This document shows, in pieces, positions 6,719 to 14,323 of a stretch of DNA of 14,396 nt (the stretch's first letter is position 1; each line of letters opens with the position of its first letter). The stretch is taken from contig JAITUX010000136.1 of NCBI GenBank assembly GCA_031286085.1, positions 1 through 14,396 of the forward strand, in the 5' to 3' direction. Position numbers and translations under genes: made by a program. The DNA is from Candidatus Adiutrix sp. Its GTDB lineage: Bacteria > Desulfobacterota > Desulfarculia > Adiutricales > Adiutricaceae. The notes beneath the pieces were generated by a model. It had not been told where the DNA came from. It searched no databases and saw only the letters and a list, made by a program, of their open reading frames with translations.

Positions 6719-6843
6719 TTAATGGTCTTTCGGCCGTCCGGCGGCGTTGCTCACGTTTTTTTAAGGCTCGAAATATTTATAATATTCCCGCGCCTTAAAA
6801 AACGCTCGCGCCTTGCCGGACGGCCGAAATCCTCATTAATCAG
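6715..6843. repeat. 129-bp imperfect inverted repeat, MITE-like
   Basis: The two halves pair in nested blocks. Outer ends: CTGATTAATG (6715-6724) with CATTAATCAG (6834-6843). Then a 15-bp perfect block, TTTCGGCCGTCCGGC (6728-6742) with its complement (6815-6829). Then CGTTTTTTTAAGGC (6754-6767) with GCCTTAAAAAACG (6792-6804), differing by one T. The core is AATATT-TAT-AATATT (6772-6786). It is far more AT-rich than its surroundings and carries no gene. ATTAAT at 6718-6723 and 6835-6840 reads as both direct and inverted repeat, so it could be a 6-bp target duplication. It supplies the last bases of the ispB stop codon. It may also fold into a strong transcription stop between ispB and coaBC. 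Confidence 0.6.
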
Positions 6844-6899
6844 GGCGGACCCAGGCGCAATAAGAAAGAATAATGCGGGAAGCGGGAAATATATAGAAT

Positions 6900-8156
6900 A
6901 TGATAAATCCAGTTCTCGAATCCGGAGAGGCCGGGGCTCCGGCCGGGCCTGGCCAGGCCCTGGCTCTCGCGGCCGGCCGCCGCCTGGCCCTGGTGGTCAC
7001 CGGCGGGGTGGCCGCCTACAAGGCCGCGGAATTGGCCCGCCTCCTGACCAGGGCCGGAGCCCTGGTCAGGACCGTGCTGACGAAAAACGCGGCCCGCTTC
7101 ATAACCCCCCTGACCTTCGAGGCCCTCACCGGCCAGCCGGCCTATCTCTCCCAGTGGACCAGGCGCGGGCTGGAGATAGAACACGTGGCCCTGGCCGACT
7201 GGGCCGAGGCGGCGGTGGCGGCCCCGGCCACGGCCAACTTCCTGGCCAAGATGGCCCACGGCCTGGCCGACGACCTGGCCTCCACCTTTATTCTGACCGC
7301 CTCGGGCCGCCCTGTCCTGGCCGCCCCGGCCATGAACAGCCGCATGCTGGCCGCCCCGGCCACCAAGGCCAACCTGGAAACCCTGGCCGGGCGCGGGGTG
7401 GAAATAATCAGCCCCGCCTCCGGCCCGCTGGCCTGCGGCGAAACCGGCCCCGGCCGCCTGGCCGACCCGGAAATCATAGCCCTGTCCGCAATCCGGGCTT
7501 TGACCCCCAAGGATTTCCTGGGCCGGCGCCTGGCCGTCACCGCCGGCTCCACCTGGGAATCCTGGGACGAACTGCGCTACCTGACCAACCGGTCATCGGG
7601 CCTCATGGGCCGCGAACTGGCCCTGGCCGCCTGGCTCCGCGGCGGCCAGGTGACCCTGGTCGGCGGCCCGGCCGCCCTCCGGCCCCCGGAACTCCCCGGC
7701 CTGGCCTCCCTGACCGCGGAAAGCACCCGGGACCTTTTATCCGCCCTGGAGACCTTGGCTTACGATGTCCTGATCATGGCCGCCGCCCCGGCCGATTTTC
7801 GGCCGGCGGCCCCCATAGCCGGCAAAATCAAGAAGGAGCGCGGCCCGACCGAGATGCCCCTGGCCCTCAACCCGGACATCCTGAAGAGCCTGCCCCGCCG
7901 GCCCGGGGGCCTGCGGGTGGGCTTTGCCGCCGAGGACCGGGACATTTTGGAGCGGGCCCAAAAAAAACTGGCGAAAAAGGATTTGGATTTGGTGGCGGCC
8001 AACGAGGCCGGCGGCCCCGAGAACGCCTTCGCCGCGGCCGAAAGCCGGGTGCGCCTGATTTTCCGGGACGGCCGGATTATGGATTTGGGCCGGCGGCCGA
8101 AATTCGCCGCGGCCTGGGCCATACTGGACGCCGTGGCCGCCTTGCGGGCGGCCTAG
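6900..8156 (+). CDS. coaBC: Bifunctional CoaBC (phosphopantothenoylcysteine synthetase/decarboxylase)
   Basis: Converts 4'-phosphopantothenate plus cysteine to 4'-phosphopantetheine in coenzyme A synthesis. The 418-residue product has the flavin-dependent decarboxylase first (about 27-195): GGVAAYKAAEL, active-site H95, the APATANFLAKMAHGLADDL segment, PAMN with N146, and C179 in PLACGETGPGRL. The CTP-dependent synthetase follows (about 205-416): N230 in TNRSSG, K309 in GKIKK, NPDIL and GFAAE. The usual GxTREPxDPVR segment reads GSTWESWDELR, a divergence that keeps the acidic and arginine anchors. The N-terminus is about 20 residues longer than usual; no better in-frame start is seen, and the Shine-Dalgarno is weak. 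It lies 56 bases after the inverted repeat, and the radical SAM gene follows 28 bases after its stop. No clear promoter was found. Confidence 0.93.
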   Translation: MINPVLESGEAGAPAGPGQALALAAGRRLALVVTGGVAAYKAAELARLLTRAGALVRTVLTKNAARFITPLTFEALTGQPAYLSQWTRRGLEIEHVALADWAEAAVAAPATANFLAKMAHGLADDLASTFILTASGRPVLAAPAMNSRMLAAPATKANLETLAGRGVEIISPASGPLACGETGPGRLADPEIIALSAIRALTPKDFLGRRLAVTAGSTWESWDELRYLTNRSSGLMGRELALAAWLRGGQVTLVGGPAALRPPELPGLASLTAESTRDLLSALETLAYDVLIMAAAPADFRPAAPIAGKIKKERGPTEMPLALNPDILKSLPRRPGGLRVGFAAEDRDILERAQKKLAKKDLDLVAANEAGGPENAFAAAESRVRLIFRDGRIMDLGRRPKFAAAWAILDAVAALRAA

Positions 8157-8184
8157 CGCGGATTACGAAAGAGCCTTCACTTAC

Positions 8185-9240
8185 ATGGAACCCCAACTTT
8201 ACGCCGATTCCCGCCGGGTCTCCCGCTTCCTGGCCGCCCAGGCCGACCCCCACGCGGTGCTGGCCGCGGAACTCGGCCCGGCCTACGCCGAATACCGGCA
8301 TCTCTGGGACCAGGCCCGCACCTTCCAGGCCCTGCCCCCCTTCCCCCTCCACGTGGACTACGAAATGAAGTTCGCCTGCCCCCTCGCCTGCCCCATGTGC
8401 CTCATGAGCCTGGACGAGGCCGGGCGGCGCGCCCACGGCGACCCGGGCCTGGAACTTTCCGCCCGGACCGTCATGGACCTGGCGGCCGAGGGCGCGGCCC
8501 AAGGCCAGAAATCCTTAGGCTTCGGGGGCCTGTGGGAGCCTCTCCTGGCCCCGGAACTGCCGGAAATAACGGCCTTCGCCCGGGGCCTCGGGCTGGTGGA
8601 CGTCATGTTCAACACCAGCGGCCTGGGGCTCACGGAAAAAATTTCCCGGGCCCTCGTCAAGTCGGGCCTGACCCGCCTCATGGTCAGCCTGGACGCCGAT
8701 TCCCGGGCCACTTACGACCTCATGCGGCCGGGCTCCGATTTCCACACCGTCGTGGCCAATATCGAGAATTTTCTGGATATTCGGAAAAAAATGGGCCGGC
8801 GCCTGCCTCTTTTGCGCTTAAGTTTCTGCCGCACGGCCTTGAACGAGGCTGAACTGGAACCCTTTCTGGCCCGCTGGTCCGGCCGGGCGGATTTCATCTC
8901 CGTCCAGGCCTACGGCCGCTATCCCACCCCCCGGGCCCCGGCCTGGCCCCGCGCCGCCTGGGGCGGGGACGGCCCGGCGGGGGTCTGCGCCCAGCCCTTC
9001 AAGCGGCTCCTGGTGAGGCACAACGGCCAGGTCGGCCCCTGCTGCGACGCCTCCGGGCTCGGCCTGAGCCTGGGCCGGCTGGCCGAGGGGGGCCTGACCG
9101 AAATTTGGCGGGGGGAGAAACTGGCCGGGCTCCGCCGGTCCCTCCTGGCCGAGGACTTCAGCGGGCCGGCCGCGGCCTGCGGCCCCTGCCAGGCCAAGTT
9201 CGGCCCCCGGCCGGCGGCCGGGCCGAGCAAGCCATGCTGA
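8185..9240 (+). CDS. Radical SAM/SPASM-type enzyme of unknown substrate
   Basis: A 351-residue radical S-adenosylmethionine protein. The [4Fe-4S] cluster that cleaves SAM would be held by C65, C69 and C72 in CPLACPMC (CX3CX2C). Further features of the half-barrel are LGFGGLWEPLL (about 111-121), equivalent to the GGEP strand, and LMVSLDADSRATYDLMRPGS. A C-terminal SPASM/twitch-like region has C268, C286-C287, C332 and C335, enough for at least one auxiliary cluster; the last residue is also cysteine (C351). Such enzymes modify peptides, cofactors or sugars; nothing here identifies the substrate. Its stop overlaps the start of the ChlI-ChlD gene, so the two are co-translated and may work together, for example on a tetrapyrrole or metal cofactor. 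The ATG at 8185 is preceded by only a weak purine stretch. Confidence 0.85.
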   Translation: MEPQLYADSRRVSRFLAAQADPHAVLAAELGPAYAEYRHLWDQARTFQALPPFPLHVDYEMKFACPLACPMCLMSLDEAGRRAHGDPGLELSARTVMDLAAEGAAQGQKSLGFGGLWEPLLAPELPEITAFARGLGLVDVMFNTSGLGLTEKISRALVKSGLTRLMVSLDADSRATYDLMRPGSDFHTVVANIENFLDIRKKMGRRLPLLRLSFCRTALNEAELEPFLARWSGRADFISVQAYGRYPTPRAPAWPRAAWGGDGPAGVCAQPFKRLLVRHNGQVGPCCDASGLGLSLGRLAEGGLTEIWRGEKLAGLRRSLLAEDFSGPAAACGPCQAKFGPRPAAGPSKPC

Positions 9241-11132
9241 AAAAATCGCCCGCCCAAGACCACTTCCCCCTGGCCGCCCTGGTGGGGCAGGAGGACATGG
9301 CCGCGGCCCTGATGCTCCTGGCCGTGGACCCTTCCCTGGGGGGGCTGCTCCTGGTGGGGGAAAAGGGCACGGCCAAATCCACGGCGGCCCGCGCCCTGGC
9401 TGAACTTCTGCCGCCGGCCGGCCAGCCGCCGAGGCCCGCGCCCTTCCGCACCGTGCCCCTCTGCGTGACGGAAGACCGGCTCTTGGGGGGCCTGGACTGG
9501 GAGAGCGCCTTGAAGTCCGGCCGCCCGGTCCTCCAGCCCGGCCTTTTGCACGAGGCCGACGGCGGCCTTCTGTATATCGACGAAGTGAATCTCCTGGAGC
9601 CGGGGCTGGCCCACCTGATCCTGGACGCCGTCTCCGCCGGCCGGGTGCTGGTGGAAAGGGACGGCCTTTCCGCGGAATTGCCGGCCCGGGTGGCCCTTCT
9701 GGCCACCATGAACCCGGAAGAGGGCCCCTTGGGGCCGCAACTGGCCGACCGCTTCGCCCTGACCGTCCACCTGACCGGGGAGGCCGAGCCGGCCCGGCGG
9801 GCCCTGGTGGTGCGCCGCCGCCTGGAATTTGAAGCCGACCCCAGAGGCTTCCGGGCGCGCCAGGCGGATAGGACGGCCGACCTGGCCCGGAGGATAGCGG
9901 CCGGGCGGCGGCGCCTGGCGGAGACGGAAATCACCGCCCCGGCCCAGGCCCTGGCCGCCGACCTGGCCCGGGAGCACCACCTGGCCGGGCATCGCGGCGA
10001 TTTGGCCTTGGGCAAGGCGGCCCGGGCCCGGGCCGCCTTCCTGGGCCTCCCCTCGGCCGGGCCGCCGGAAGTGAAGGCCGTGGCCCCCCTGGCCCTGGCC
10101 GGGCGGATGCGGCCGGCCCCGGCCCGCCGGGCCAAAATCCAGGTGACCCTGGTGGAAAGGGCCGACAAACAGGAACTCTTCGAGCCTATCTATCTGGCCG
10201 ACCTTCCGGAAACGCCGCCGGAAGCCAAGGGCCAGGCCGCGGGGGCCGCCGATGAGGAAATGGTCACCCAGGTCTTCAAGGTCGGGTCTTATTTCCGGGC
10301 CGTCACCCCCCAGAGCCGGCGTGAGGTGGGGAGCCGGGACCGCGGCGGCCGCCGGTCCGCCCGGGAAACCGGGGTCGCCCGGGGCCGTTCGTCCCGCACC
10401 TCGGCCCGCCGCCTGGGCCGGCCCCTCTCCCTGGCGGCGACCCTCCGGGCCGCCGCCCCCTGGCAGGCGGCCCGCCGGGCCAGGGCCGAGGGCGAACCCC
10501 GGCTCCTGAACCTCACCCCGGCGGATTTCCGGGAAAAGGTCTATCGCCAGAAGACCGGCCGCCTGGTGATCTTCGTGGTGGATTCCTCCGGCTCCATCGG
10601 CACGCTCTACCGCATGGAAGAAGCCAAGGCCGCCGTCCTGGCCCTTCTGGCCGAGGCCTACCAGAAACGGGACCGGGTGGCCCTCATCGCCTTTTACGGC
10701 CAGAAGGCCGAAATGCTCCTGCCCCCCACCAACAGCCCCGACCTGGCCGCCCGCCTCTTGGCCGAATTGCCCAGCGGCGGCAAGACCCCCATGGCCGCCG
10801 CCCTGGCCCTCACCGGCCGCCTCCTGCGGGTGGAACAGGCCAAGGACCCGGTCCTGACCCCCCACGTCGTGCTCATGACCGACGGACGGCCCAACATCCC
10901 CCTGACCCCCGGGGCCAACCCCTGGAGCGAAGTGCTGACCCTGGCCGGGCTGATGGCCGCCGATCCCCGGCTAAGATTCATAGTCATAGATACCGACCGG
11001 GGGGCCTACAACGACTACAAGCTGACCCGGGACCTGGCCGAGCGCCTTAAGGCCCCCCGCCTGAGCCTGGAGGACCTGAAGGCCGGCCGGCTGGAGGCCT
11101 GGCTGAAGGAAGGGCCGGGAGACCGGCGTTGA
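9234..11132 (+). CDS. ChlI-ChlD fusion: AAA+/VWA metal chelatase motor
   Basis: A 632-residue protein combining both motor parts of the magnesium/cobalt chelatases. The N-terminal AAA+ domain (about 10-330) has Walker A GEKGTAKS (42-49), Walker B LLYIDEVN (112-119) and ATMNPEEGPLGPQLADRF. A long arginine-rich linker (about 360-410) leads to LAATLRAAAPWQ, typical of ChlD. The C-terminal von Willebrand A domain has a complete MIDAS: DSSGS (450-454), GGKTPM (about 518) and TDGRPN (549-554). With a large CobN/ChlH-type subunit, absent here, it would drive ATP-dependent metal insertion into a tetrapyrrole. In non-phototrophs such fusions usually serve cobalt chelation for cobalamin, so this is not evidence of photosynthesis. 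The ATG at 9234 overlaps the radical SAM gene by seven bases; the frame is open further upstream, but family alignment begins here. Confidence 0.88.
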   Translation: MLKKSPAQDHFPLAALVGQEDMAAALMLLAVDPSLGGLLLVGEKGTAKSTAARALAELLPPAGQPPRPAPFRTVPLCVTEDRLLGGLDWESALKSGRPVLQPGLLHEADGGLLYIDEVNLLEPGLAHLILDAVSAGRVLVERDGLSAELPARVALLATMNPEEGPLGPQLADRFALTVHLTGEAEPARRALVVRRRLEFEADPRGFRARQADRTADLARRIAAGRRRLAETEITAPAQALAADLAREHHLAGHRGDLALGKAARARAAFLGLPSAGPPEVKAVAPLALAGRMRPAPARRAKIQVTLVERADKQELFEPIYLADLPETPPEAKGQAAGAADEEMVTQVFKVGSYFRAVTPQSRREVGSRDRGGRRSARETGVARGRSSRTSARRLGRPLSLAATLRAAAPWQAARRARAEGEPRLLNLTPADFREKVYRQKTGRLVIFVVDSSGSIGTLYRMEEAKAAVLALLAEAYQKRDRVALIAFYGQKAEMLLPPTNSPDLAARLLAELPSGGKTPMAAALALTGRLLRVEQAKDPVLTPHVVLMTDGRPNIPLTPGANPWSEVLTLAGLMAADPRLRFIVIDTDRGAYNDYKLTRDLAERLKAPRLSLEDLKAGRLEAWLKEGPGDRR

Positions 11133-11157
11133 CAAGGATTGGATTTAAGGGCATAAT
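11129..11157 (+). promoter_or_regulatory. Sigma-70 promoter over the chelatase stop codon
   Basis: Perfect -35 box TTGACA (11129-11134), 17 bases, then CATAAT (11152-11157), five of six matches to TATAAT. The -35 box contains the chelatase stop codon (11130-11132). Transcription would start near 11164 and serve the exported protein, prfB and the XdhC-like gene. Confidence 0.7.
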
Positions 11158-11202
11158 CGAAGGCACCAGACGTTGGCCGGCCGGGCCAGAAACGGAGGTT
11201 CA

Positions 11203-11628
11203 GTGTTCCGCTTCCTGGTCGCCATAGGTTTGCTTTTAGCCCTCCAGGGGGCTATGGGCGGAACGCCGGCCTCGGCCCGGGTGGAGGTCTTTGAAGACAC
11301 CTACTCGCTGGACCTGCCCAAGGACTGGGACGCCGTCCAGGTCGAGCCGGGCTTCCTGATGCTCGTGAGCCCGGACCAGACGGCGGTCTTCCTTATCACC
11401 GTGGGCCAGTCCATGCCCAAGCACCGGGAAAAAACCGCGCCCTTTGTGAAAAAATACGCCCATCTGCGCCAGGGGGGCCCGACCGACCGGATGTCCACCC
11501 TCATGAGGATCAAGCCCAAAAGGGTGGCCGTGACCATCATCGGCGACCACCCCGACCGGGTCAAGCTTTACTGGTCCATAAAGGCCCTGCCCGGGAACAA
11601 GATGATGGAGGAATGGGGCGGCGGCTGA
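11203..11628 (+). CDS. Small exported protein of unknown function
   Basis: A 141-residue protein. It begins with a clear signal peptide, FRFLVAIGLLLALQGAMGG followed by TPASA, with likely cleavage after residue 25, so the mature part (about 116 residues) is outside the cytoplasmic membrane. There is no lipobox cysteine. The mature sequence starts RVEVFEDTYSLDLPKDWDAV and looks beta-rich, like small proteins that begin with a 'Y-x-L-x-x-P-x-x-W' strand pair; I cannot name a family. The start is GTG at 11203, chosen because GGAGG lies just before it (four-base gap, slightly tight) and the signal peptide then begins normally; a TTG ten codons upstream is in frame but has no such site. It follows a strong promoter and ends ten bases before prfB, so it shares a transcript with prfB. 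The protein ends in MMEEWGGG. Confidence 0.7.
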   Translation: MFRFLVAIGLLLALQGAMGGTPASARVEVFEDTYSLDLPKDWDAVQVEPGFLMLVSPDQTAVFLITVGQSMPKHREKTAPFVKKYAHLRQGGPTDRMSTLMRIKPKRVAVTIIGDHPDRVKLYWSIKALPGNKMMEEWGGG

Positions 11629-11638
11629 GGATGGAGAA

Positions 11639-12749
11639 ATGTTGATTGATCTCAAGCCCCCCGCCAAGAGCCTGGCCGACCGCCTGTCCGCCTTAAGGGG
11701 GTATCTTTGACCTGACGGCCTTGAACCGCCGCCTGGGCGAGCTGGACGAGGCCATGGGCCGGGCCGGCTTCTGGGACGACCAGAAAAACGCCCAGGCCGT
11801 GGGGCAGGAACGCACCCAGCTGCAGGCCCGGCTCCAGACCTGGACGGCCCTGGAAAACCAGGGCGAGGAAATCTCCCTGCTCCTGGACATGGCCCTGGAG
11901 GAGAACGACGACTCCCAGGAGGCCGACCTTAGGGCCAGGATAGAGGAACTGACCCGCGCCCTGGATGTCTATGAGGTCCAGCGCACCTTGAGCGGACCCC
12001 ACGACGGGGCCGGGGCCATAGTCGATATCAACGCCGGGGCCGGGGGCACCGAGGCCCAGGACTGGGCCCAGATACTTTTGCGCATGTACCTGCGCTACGC
12101 CGACCGCCAAGGCCTGGCCGCCCGCCTGGTGGACCAGCTGGACGGCGACGAGGCCGGCTTGAAGAGCGTCACCTTCACCCTGACCGGCGCCTACGCCTTC
12201 GGCCTGATGCGCTCCGAGGTGGGCATCCACCGGCTGGTGCGCATTTCGCCCTTCGACGCCCAGAGCCGCCGCCACACCTCTTTCGCCAGCGTCTTCGTCA
12301 CCCCGGACGTGGCCGACGACATCGTCATAGAAATCAACGACAAGGATTTGCGGGTGGATACCTACCGGGCCAGCGGGGCCGGGGGGCAGCACGTCAACAA
12401 GACCAGCTCCGCCGTCCGCCTGACCCATTTGCCCACCGGCCTGGTGGTCCAGTGCCAGGACGACCGCAGCCAGCACCGCAACCGGGAAACGGCCATGAAG
12501 GTTCTCCGGGCCCGGCTCTACCAGTTCGAACAGGACAAGAGGACGGCCGAACTGACCAAGATAAACGACAGCAAGAAGGAAATCGCCTGGGGCAGCCAGA
12601 TCCGCTCCTATGTCCTGCAGCCCTACCGCCTGGTCAAGGACAACCGCACCGGCTTTGAAAGCGGCAACGTGGACGCGGTGCTGGACGGCGACCTCACCGG
12701 CTTCGTGAAGGCCTTTCTGCTGAAAAGCGCCGAGGAGGCCGGCGCATGA
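11639..12749 (+). CDS. prfB: Peptide chain release factor 2, with programmed +1 frameshift
   Basis: RF2 recognises UAA and UGA stop codons and releases the finished peptide. Translation starts at ATG 11639 (GAGG eight bases upstream) and reads 23 codons to an in-frame TGA at 11708-11710. The ribosome slips +1 at CTT and continues from GAC at 11709, giving about 369 residues (E. coli RF2: 365). The joined sequence reads SALRGYLDLTALNRRL, as in the family. The main frame shows the anticodon-mimic SPF in VRISPFDAQSRRHTS and the catalytic GGQ in GAGGQHVNKTSSAVRL. When RF2 is scarce the TGA is read slowly and slippage increases, so the protein regulates its own synthesis. It is not a pseudogene. 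It follows the exported-protein gene and overlaps the next gene by four bases. Confidence 0.97.
11693..11711 (+). promoter_or_regulatory. prfB programmed frameshift site
   Basis: The element reads TTAAGGGGGTATCTTTGAC: an internal Shine-Dalgarno-like AGGGGG (11696-11701), a TAT spacer, the slippery CTT (11705-11707), the TGA stop (11708-11710) and C as the following base. From AGGGGG onward it is identical to the E. coli element. Confidence 0.97.
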
Positions 12750-13591
12750 AAGCCTGGCTGGCCATCCTGGCCGACCACCTGGGTAAGGGCCCGGTGCTGG
12801 CCCTGGCCGCCGTGCGGCAATTGGCCCGGGCGGCGGTCTTCAGCCCGGAAGGCCGGTTCCTGGCCGGAACCCTGGGCTCGCCGGCCCTGATGGCCCAGGC
12901 CGCCGAAGAGGCCGCCCGGCTCAAGCCCGGGGACTGCCTGCTCCTGGCCCCCCTGGGCCTGTCCCTGGAGCGCCTCCGCCCCGACGACGAGGGGACCAAA
13001 CGCTTCTGGCTCAGCGCCCGCGACCACCAGGCCGGGGCCTGGTCGTCCTGGCTCCTGACCATGCCCACCCTTACGCCGGGCGGGCTCAAGCTGCCCCGCC
13101 ACCTCTTGAGCGCCTTCGGCCCCTGGACCACCCCCCGCCTGCCGGAACCCCTCCAGGACCAGTGGTCCCTTTTGCCCCTGAAGGCCGGCCTGGGCCGCCT
13201 CTTCGTCCTGGGCGACGACGCCCTGGCCCTGGAAGTGGCCTGGCTGGCGGCCAGGACCGGCCTGGCCGTCACCTGGCTGACCACCATGGACCAAAAGGGC
13301 CCGGAACTGGACGAGGCCCTGCTCCTGGCCGAATTCGGCCTGGAACGCCTTTCGGCCTGGCCGGAGCTTACGGCCGGGCGGCTGCGCGGCCTGGGGCTCA
13401 GGGACGGCGTCCGCCTGGTGGTCACCACCGCTGAACATCCCGCCTTCATGCCGGAACTCGCGGCTGTCCAGCCGGCCTACCTGGCCCTGGCCGGCGAGGC
13501 CGAGGCCGGCCAGGGCCAATCCGGCCTCTTCGCCCGCCCCCTGACCACGGCCCAGAAGGCCCTGGGGCTGGTGGCCGAGATGCTGAAATGA
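12746..13591 (+). CDS. Divergent XdhC/CoxI-like protein (tentative)
   Basis: A 281-residue protein without signal peptide or membrane segment. The layout is like XdhC, the factor that inserts or sulfurates molybdenum cofactor in xanthine dehydrogenases. An N-terminal part reads GPVLALAAVRQLARAAV then SPEGRFLAGTLGSPALM (about 15-50), comparable to the 'GxxxAxATVV...DGxxxGxxGGG' region. A C-terminal Rossmann-like part starts at about 150 with RLFVLGDDALALEVAWLAAR, comparable to 'YVFGAGHVAxAxAxLA', and ends with a VVTT strand and YLALAG. The glycine and histidine of those motifs are missing, so nucleotide or cofactor handling may differ. The ATG overlaps the prfB stop (ATGA), so the two are translationally coupled; no molybdoenzyme gene is nearby. 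The assignment is by eye and could be wrong; a generic Rossmann protein is the alternative. Confidence 0.5.
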   Translation: MKAWLAILADHLGKGPVLALAAVRQLARAAVFSPEGRFLAGTLGSPALMAQAAEEAARLKPGDCLLLAPLGLSLERLRPDDEGTKRFWLSARDHQAGAWSSWLLTMPTLTPGGLKLPRHLLSAFGPWTTPRLPEPLQDQWSLLPLKAGLGRLFVLGDDALALEVAWLAARTGLAVTWLTTMDQKGPELDEALLLAEFGLERLSAWPELTAGRLRGLGLRDGVRLVVTTAEHPAFMPELAAVQPAYLALAGEAEAGQGQSGLFARPLTTAQKALGLVAEMLK

Positions 13592-13617
13592 GGCCGGCGG
13601 CGCCGGCGGCCGTTTTT
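13592..13617 (+). terminator. Intrinsic terminator after the prfB operon
   Basis: A GC-rich imperfect palindrome (13592-13611, one mismatch in the arms around a GGCGCC centre) begins on the base after the XdhC-like stop codon and is followed by GTTTTT (13612-13617). It separates the prfB operon from the toxin-antitoxin pair. Confidence 0.7.
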
Positions 13618-13644
13618 GCCAAGCGGCGGGAGAGTCTTTATAAG
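13616..13644 (+). promoter_or_regulatory. Candidate promoter of the toxin-antitoxin pair
   Basis: TTGCCA (13616-13621) and TATAAG (13639-13644) are 17 bases apart, each five of six matches. Transcription would start near 13651, inside the AGGAGG ribosome-binding site at 13648-13653, leaving a very short leader. Either the true promoter lies elsewhere or the message is nearly leaderless, so confidence is low. Confidence 0.35.
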
Positions 13645-13658
13645 TCCAGGAGGTTGGC

Positions 13659-13904
13659 ATGGAAGCCTATCAAGGTTACACCGAAAACGGCAAAGTCATC
13701 CCGTTGACCGACCAGGCCATTCCAGACGGCCGCCGGGCCATTGTCACGGTTCTTGAGGAACCCGCGGAGTCCAGGCTGGCGCGCCAGAAAAAAGCCCTCC
13801 TGGCCCTGGAACGAGGCCTGGCTGACTGCACTGAGCCATTGCCGCCGGAATTTGACGAAATTATCGCCCGGCGGGTCAATCTGGCGCGAAAACTTGATAT
13901 ATGA
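13659..13904 (+). CDS. VapB-like antitoxin
   Basis: An 81-residue protein. The N-terminal half, MEAYQGYTENGKVIPL followed by DGRRAIVTVLEEP, is the DNA-binding, AbrB-like or DUF104-like form seen in many small antitoxins. The C-terminal half, with EPLPPEFDEIIARRVNLARK, is the amphipathic segment expected to wrap the toxin and block it. AGGAGG lies five bases before the ATG. Its stop overlaps the toxin start by four bases (ATGA), the usual arrangement, which ensures the antitoxin is made first. By family rule the pair represses its own promoter. The exact antitoxin family is uncertain; the toxin identity gives most of the support. Confidence 0.82.
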   Translation: MEAYQGYTENGKVIPLTDQAIPDGRRAIVTVLEEPAESRLARQKKALLALERGLADCTEPLPPEFDEIIARRVNLARKLDI

Positions 13905-14302
13905 GGATATTTGCCCTGGATACCAATATCCTTTCCTACATCTTGAAAAAAGATGAGCCGGTCATTTCCAGATTACGCGCGGAACAGGAGAAAGGCCGCG
14001 AATGCATTATCCCGCCCGTGGCCTATTATGAGATTAAACGCGGACTTTTGTCGGTAGGCGCTACGGTTCGTCTTCGCCTTTTTGAGGATTTGTGCCGCGA
14101 TTTTTCCATCGGCACAATGGATACCGCGGCTTGGGATAAGGCGGCTCAATTATACGCCGTTATGCGGCAAAGCGGCTCTCCGGCGGAAGAGGCCGATATA
14201 TTCATAGCCGCCTTCTGTTTGATTGGCGGTTATACGCTGGTGACGAACAATACGAAGCATTTTGAAATGTTTGAAGGCCTTGAGTGCGTGAACTGGAAAT
14301 AG
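13901..14302 (+). CDS. VapC-type PIN-domain ribonuclease toxin
   Basis: A 133-residue PIN-domain protein, the usual VapC length. Such toxins cleave tRNA or rRNA and stop translation when the antitoxin is lost. The metal-binding residues are visible: D7 in FALDTNILSY, E44 in YYEIKRGLL, D99 in EEADIFIAAFC, and the TNNTKHF segment (115-121), which supplies the fourth polar position. All appear intact, so the toxin is probably active. The region uses AT-ending codons much more than the genes to its left and is visibly less GC-rich, which with its position after a terminator suggests acquisition by transfer. No transposase or integrase is seen next to it. Confidence 0.92.
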   Translation: MRIFALDTNILSYILKKDEPVISRLRAEQEKGRECIIPPVAYYEIKRGLLSVGATVRLRLFEDLCRDFSIGTMDTAAWDKAAQLYAVMRQSGSPAEEADIFIAAFCLIGGYTLVTNNTKHFEMFEGLECVNWK

Positions 14303-14323
14303 GCTTCATAAAAAATTAAAAAG

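Noticed and set aside
6722..8368. A 548-codon open frame on the plus strand overlapping coaBC
   Set aside because: Its translation is low-complexity Gly/Pro/Arg, it starts inside the inverted repeat, and it covers a recognised gene in another frame.
8919..10865. A 648-codon open frame on the minus strand opposite the radical SAM and chelatase genes
   Set aside because: Very high GC removes stop codons from antisense frames. The translation is Gly/Pro/Gln/Ala-rich with no motif, whereas the plus strand gives complete, conserved domains.
9234..11132. Magnesium chelatase as a sign of chlorophyll synthesis
   Set aside because: ChlI/ChlD-like motors also serve cobalt chelation and are common in non-phototrophs; no other pigment gene is visible.
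11639..11710. A short 23-codon gene ending at TGA, or a frameshifted prfB pseudogene
   Set aside because: The stop is embedded in the conserved RF2 frameshift element and the downstream frame is complete, so it is regulatory.
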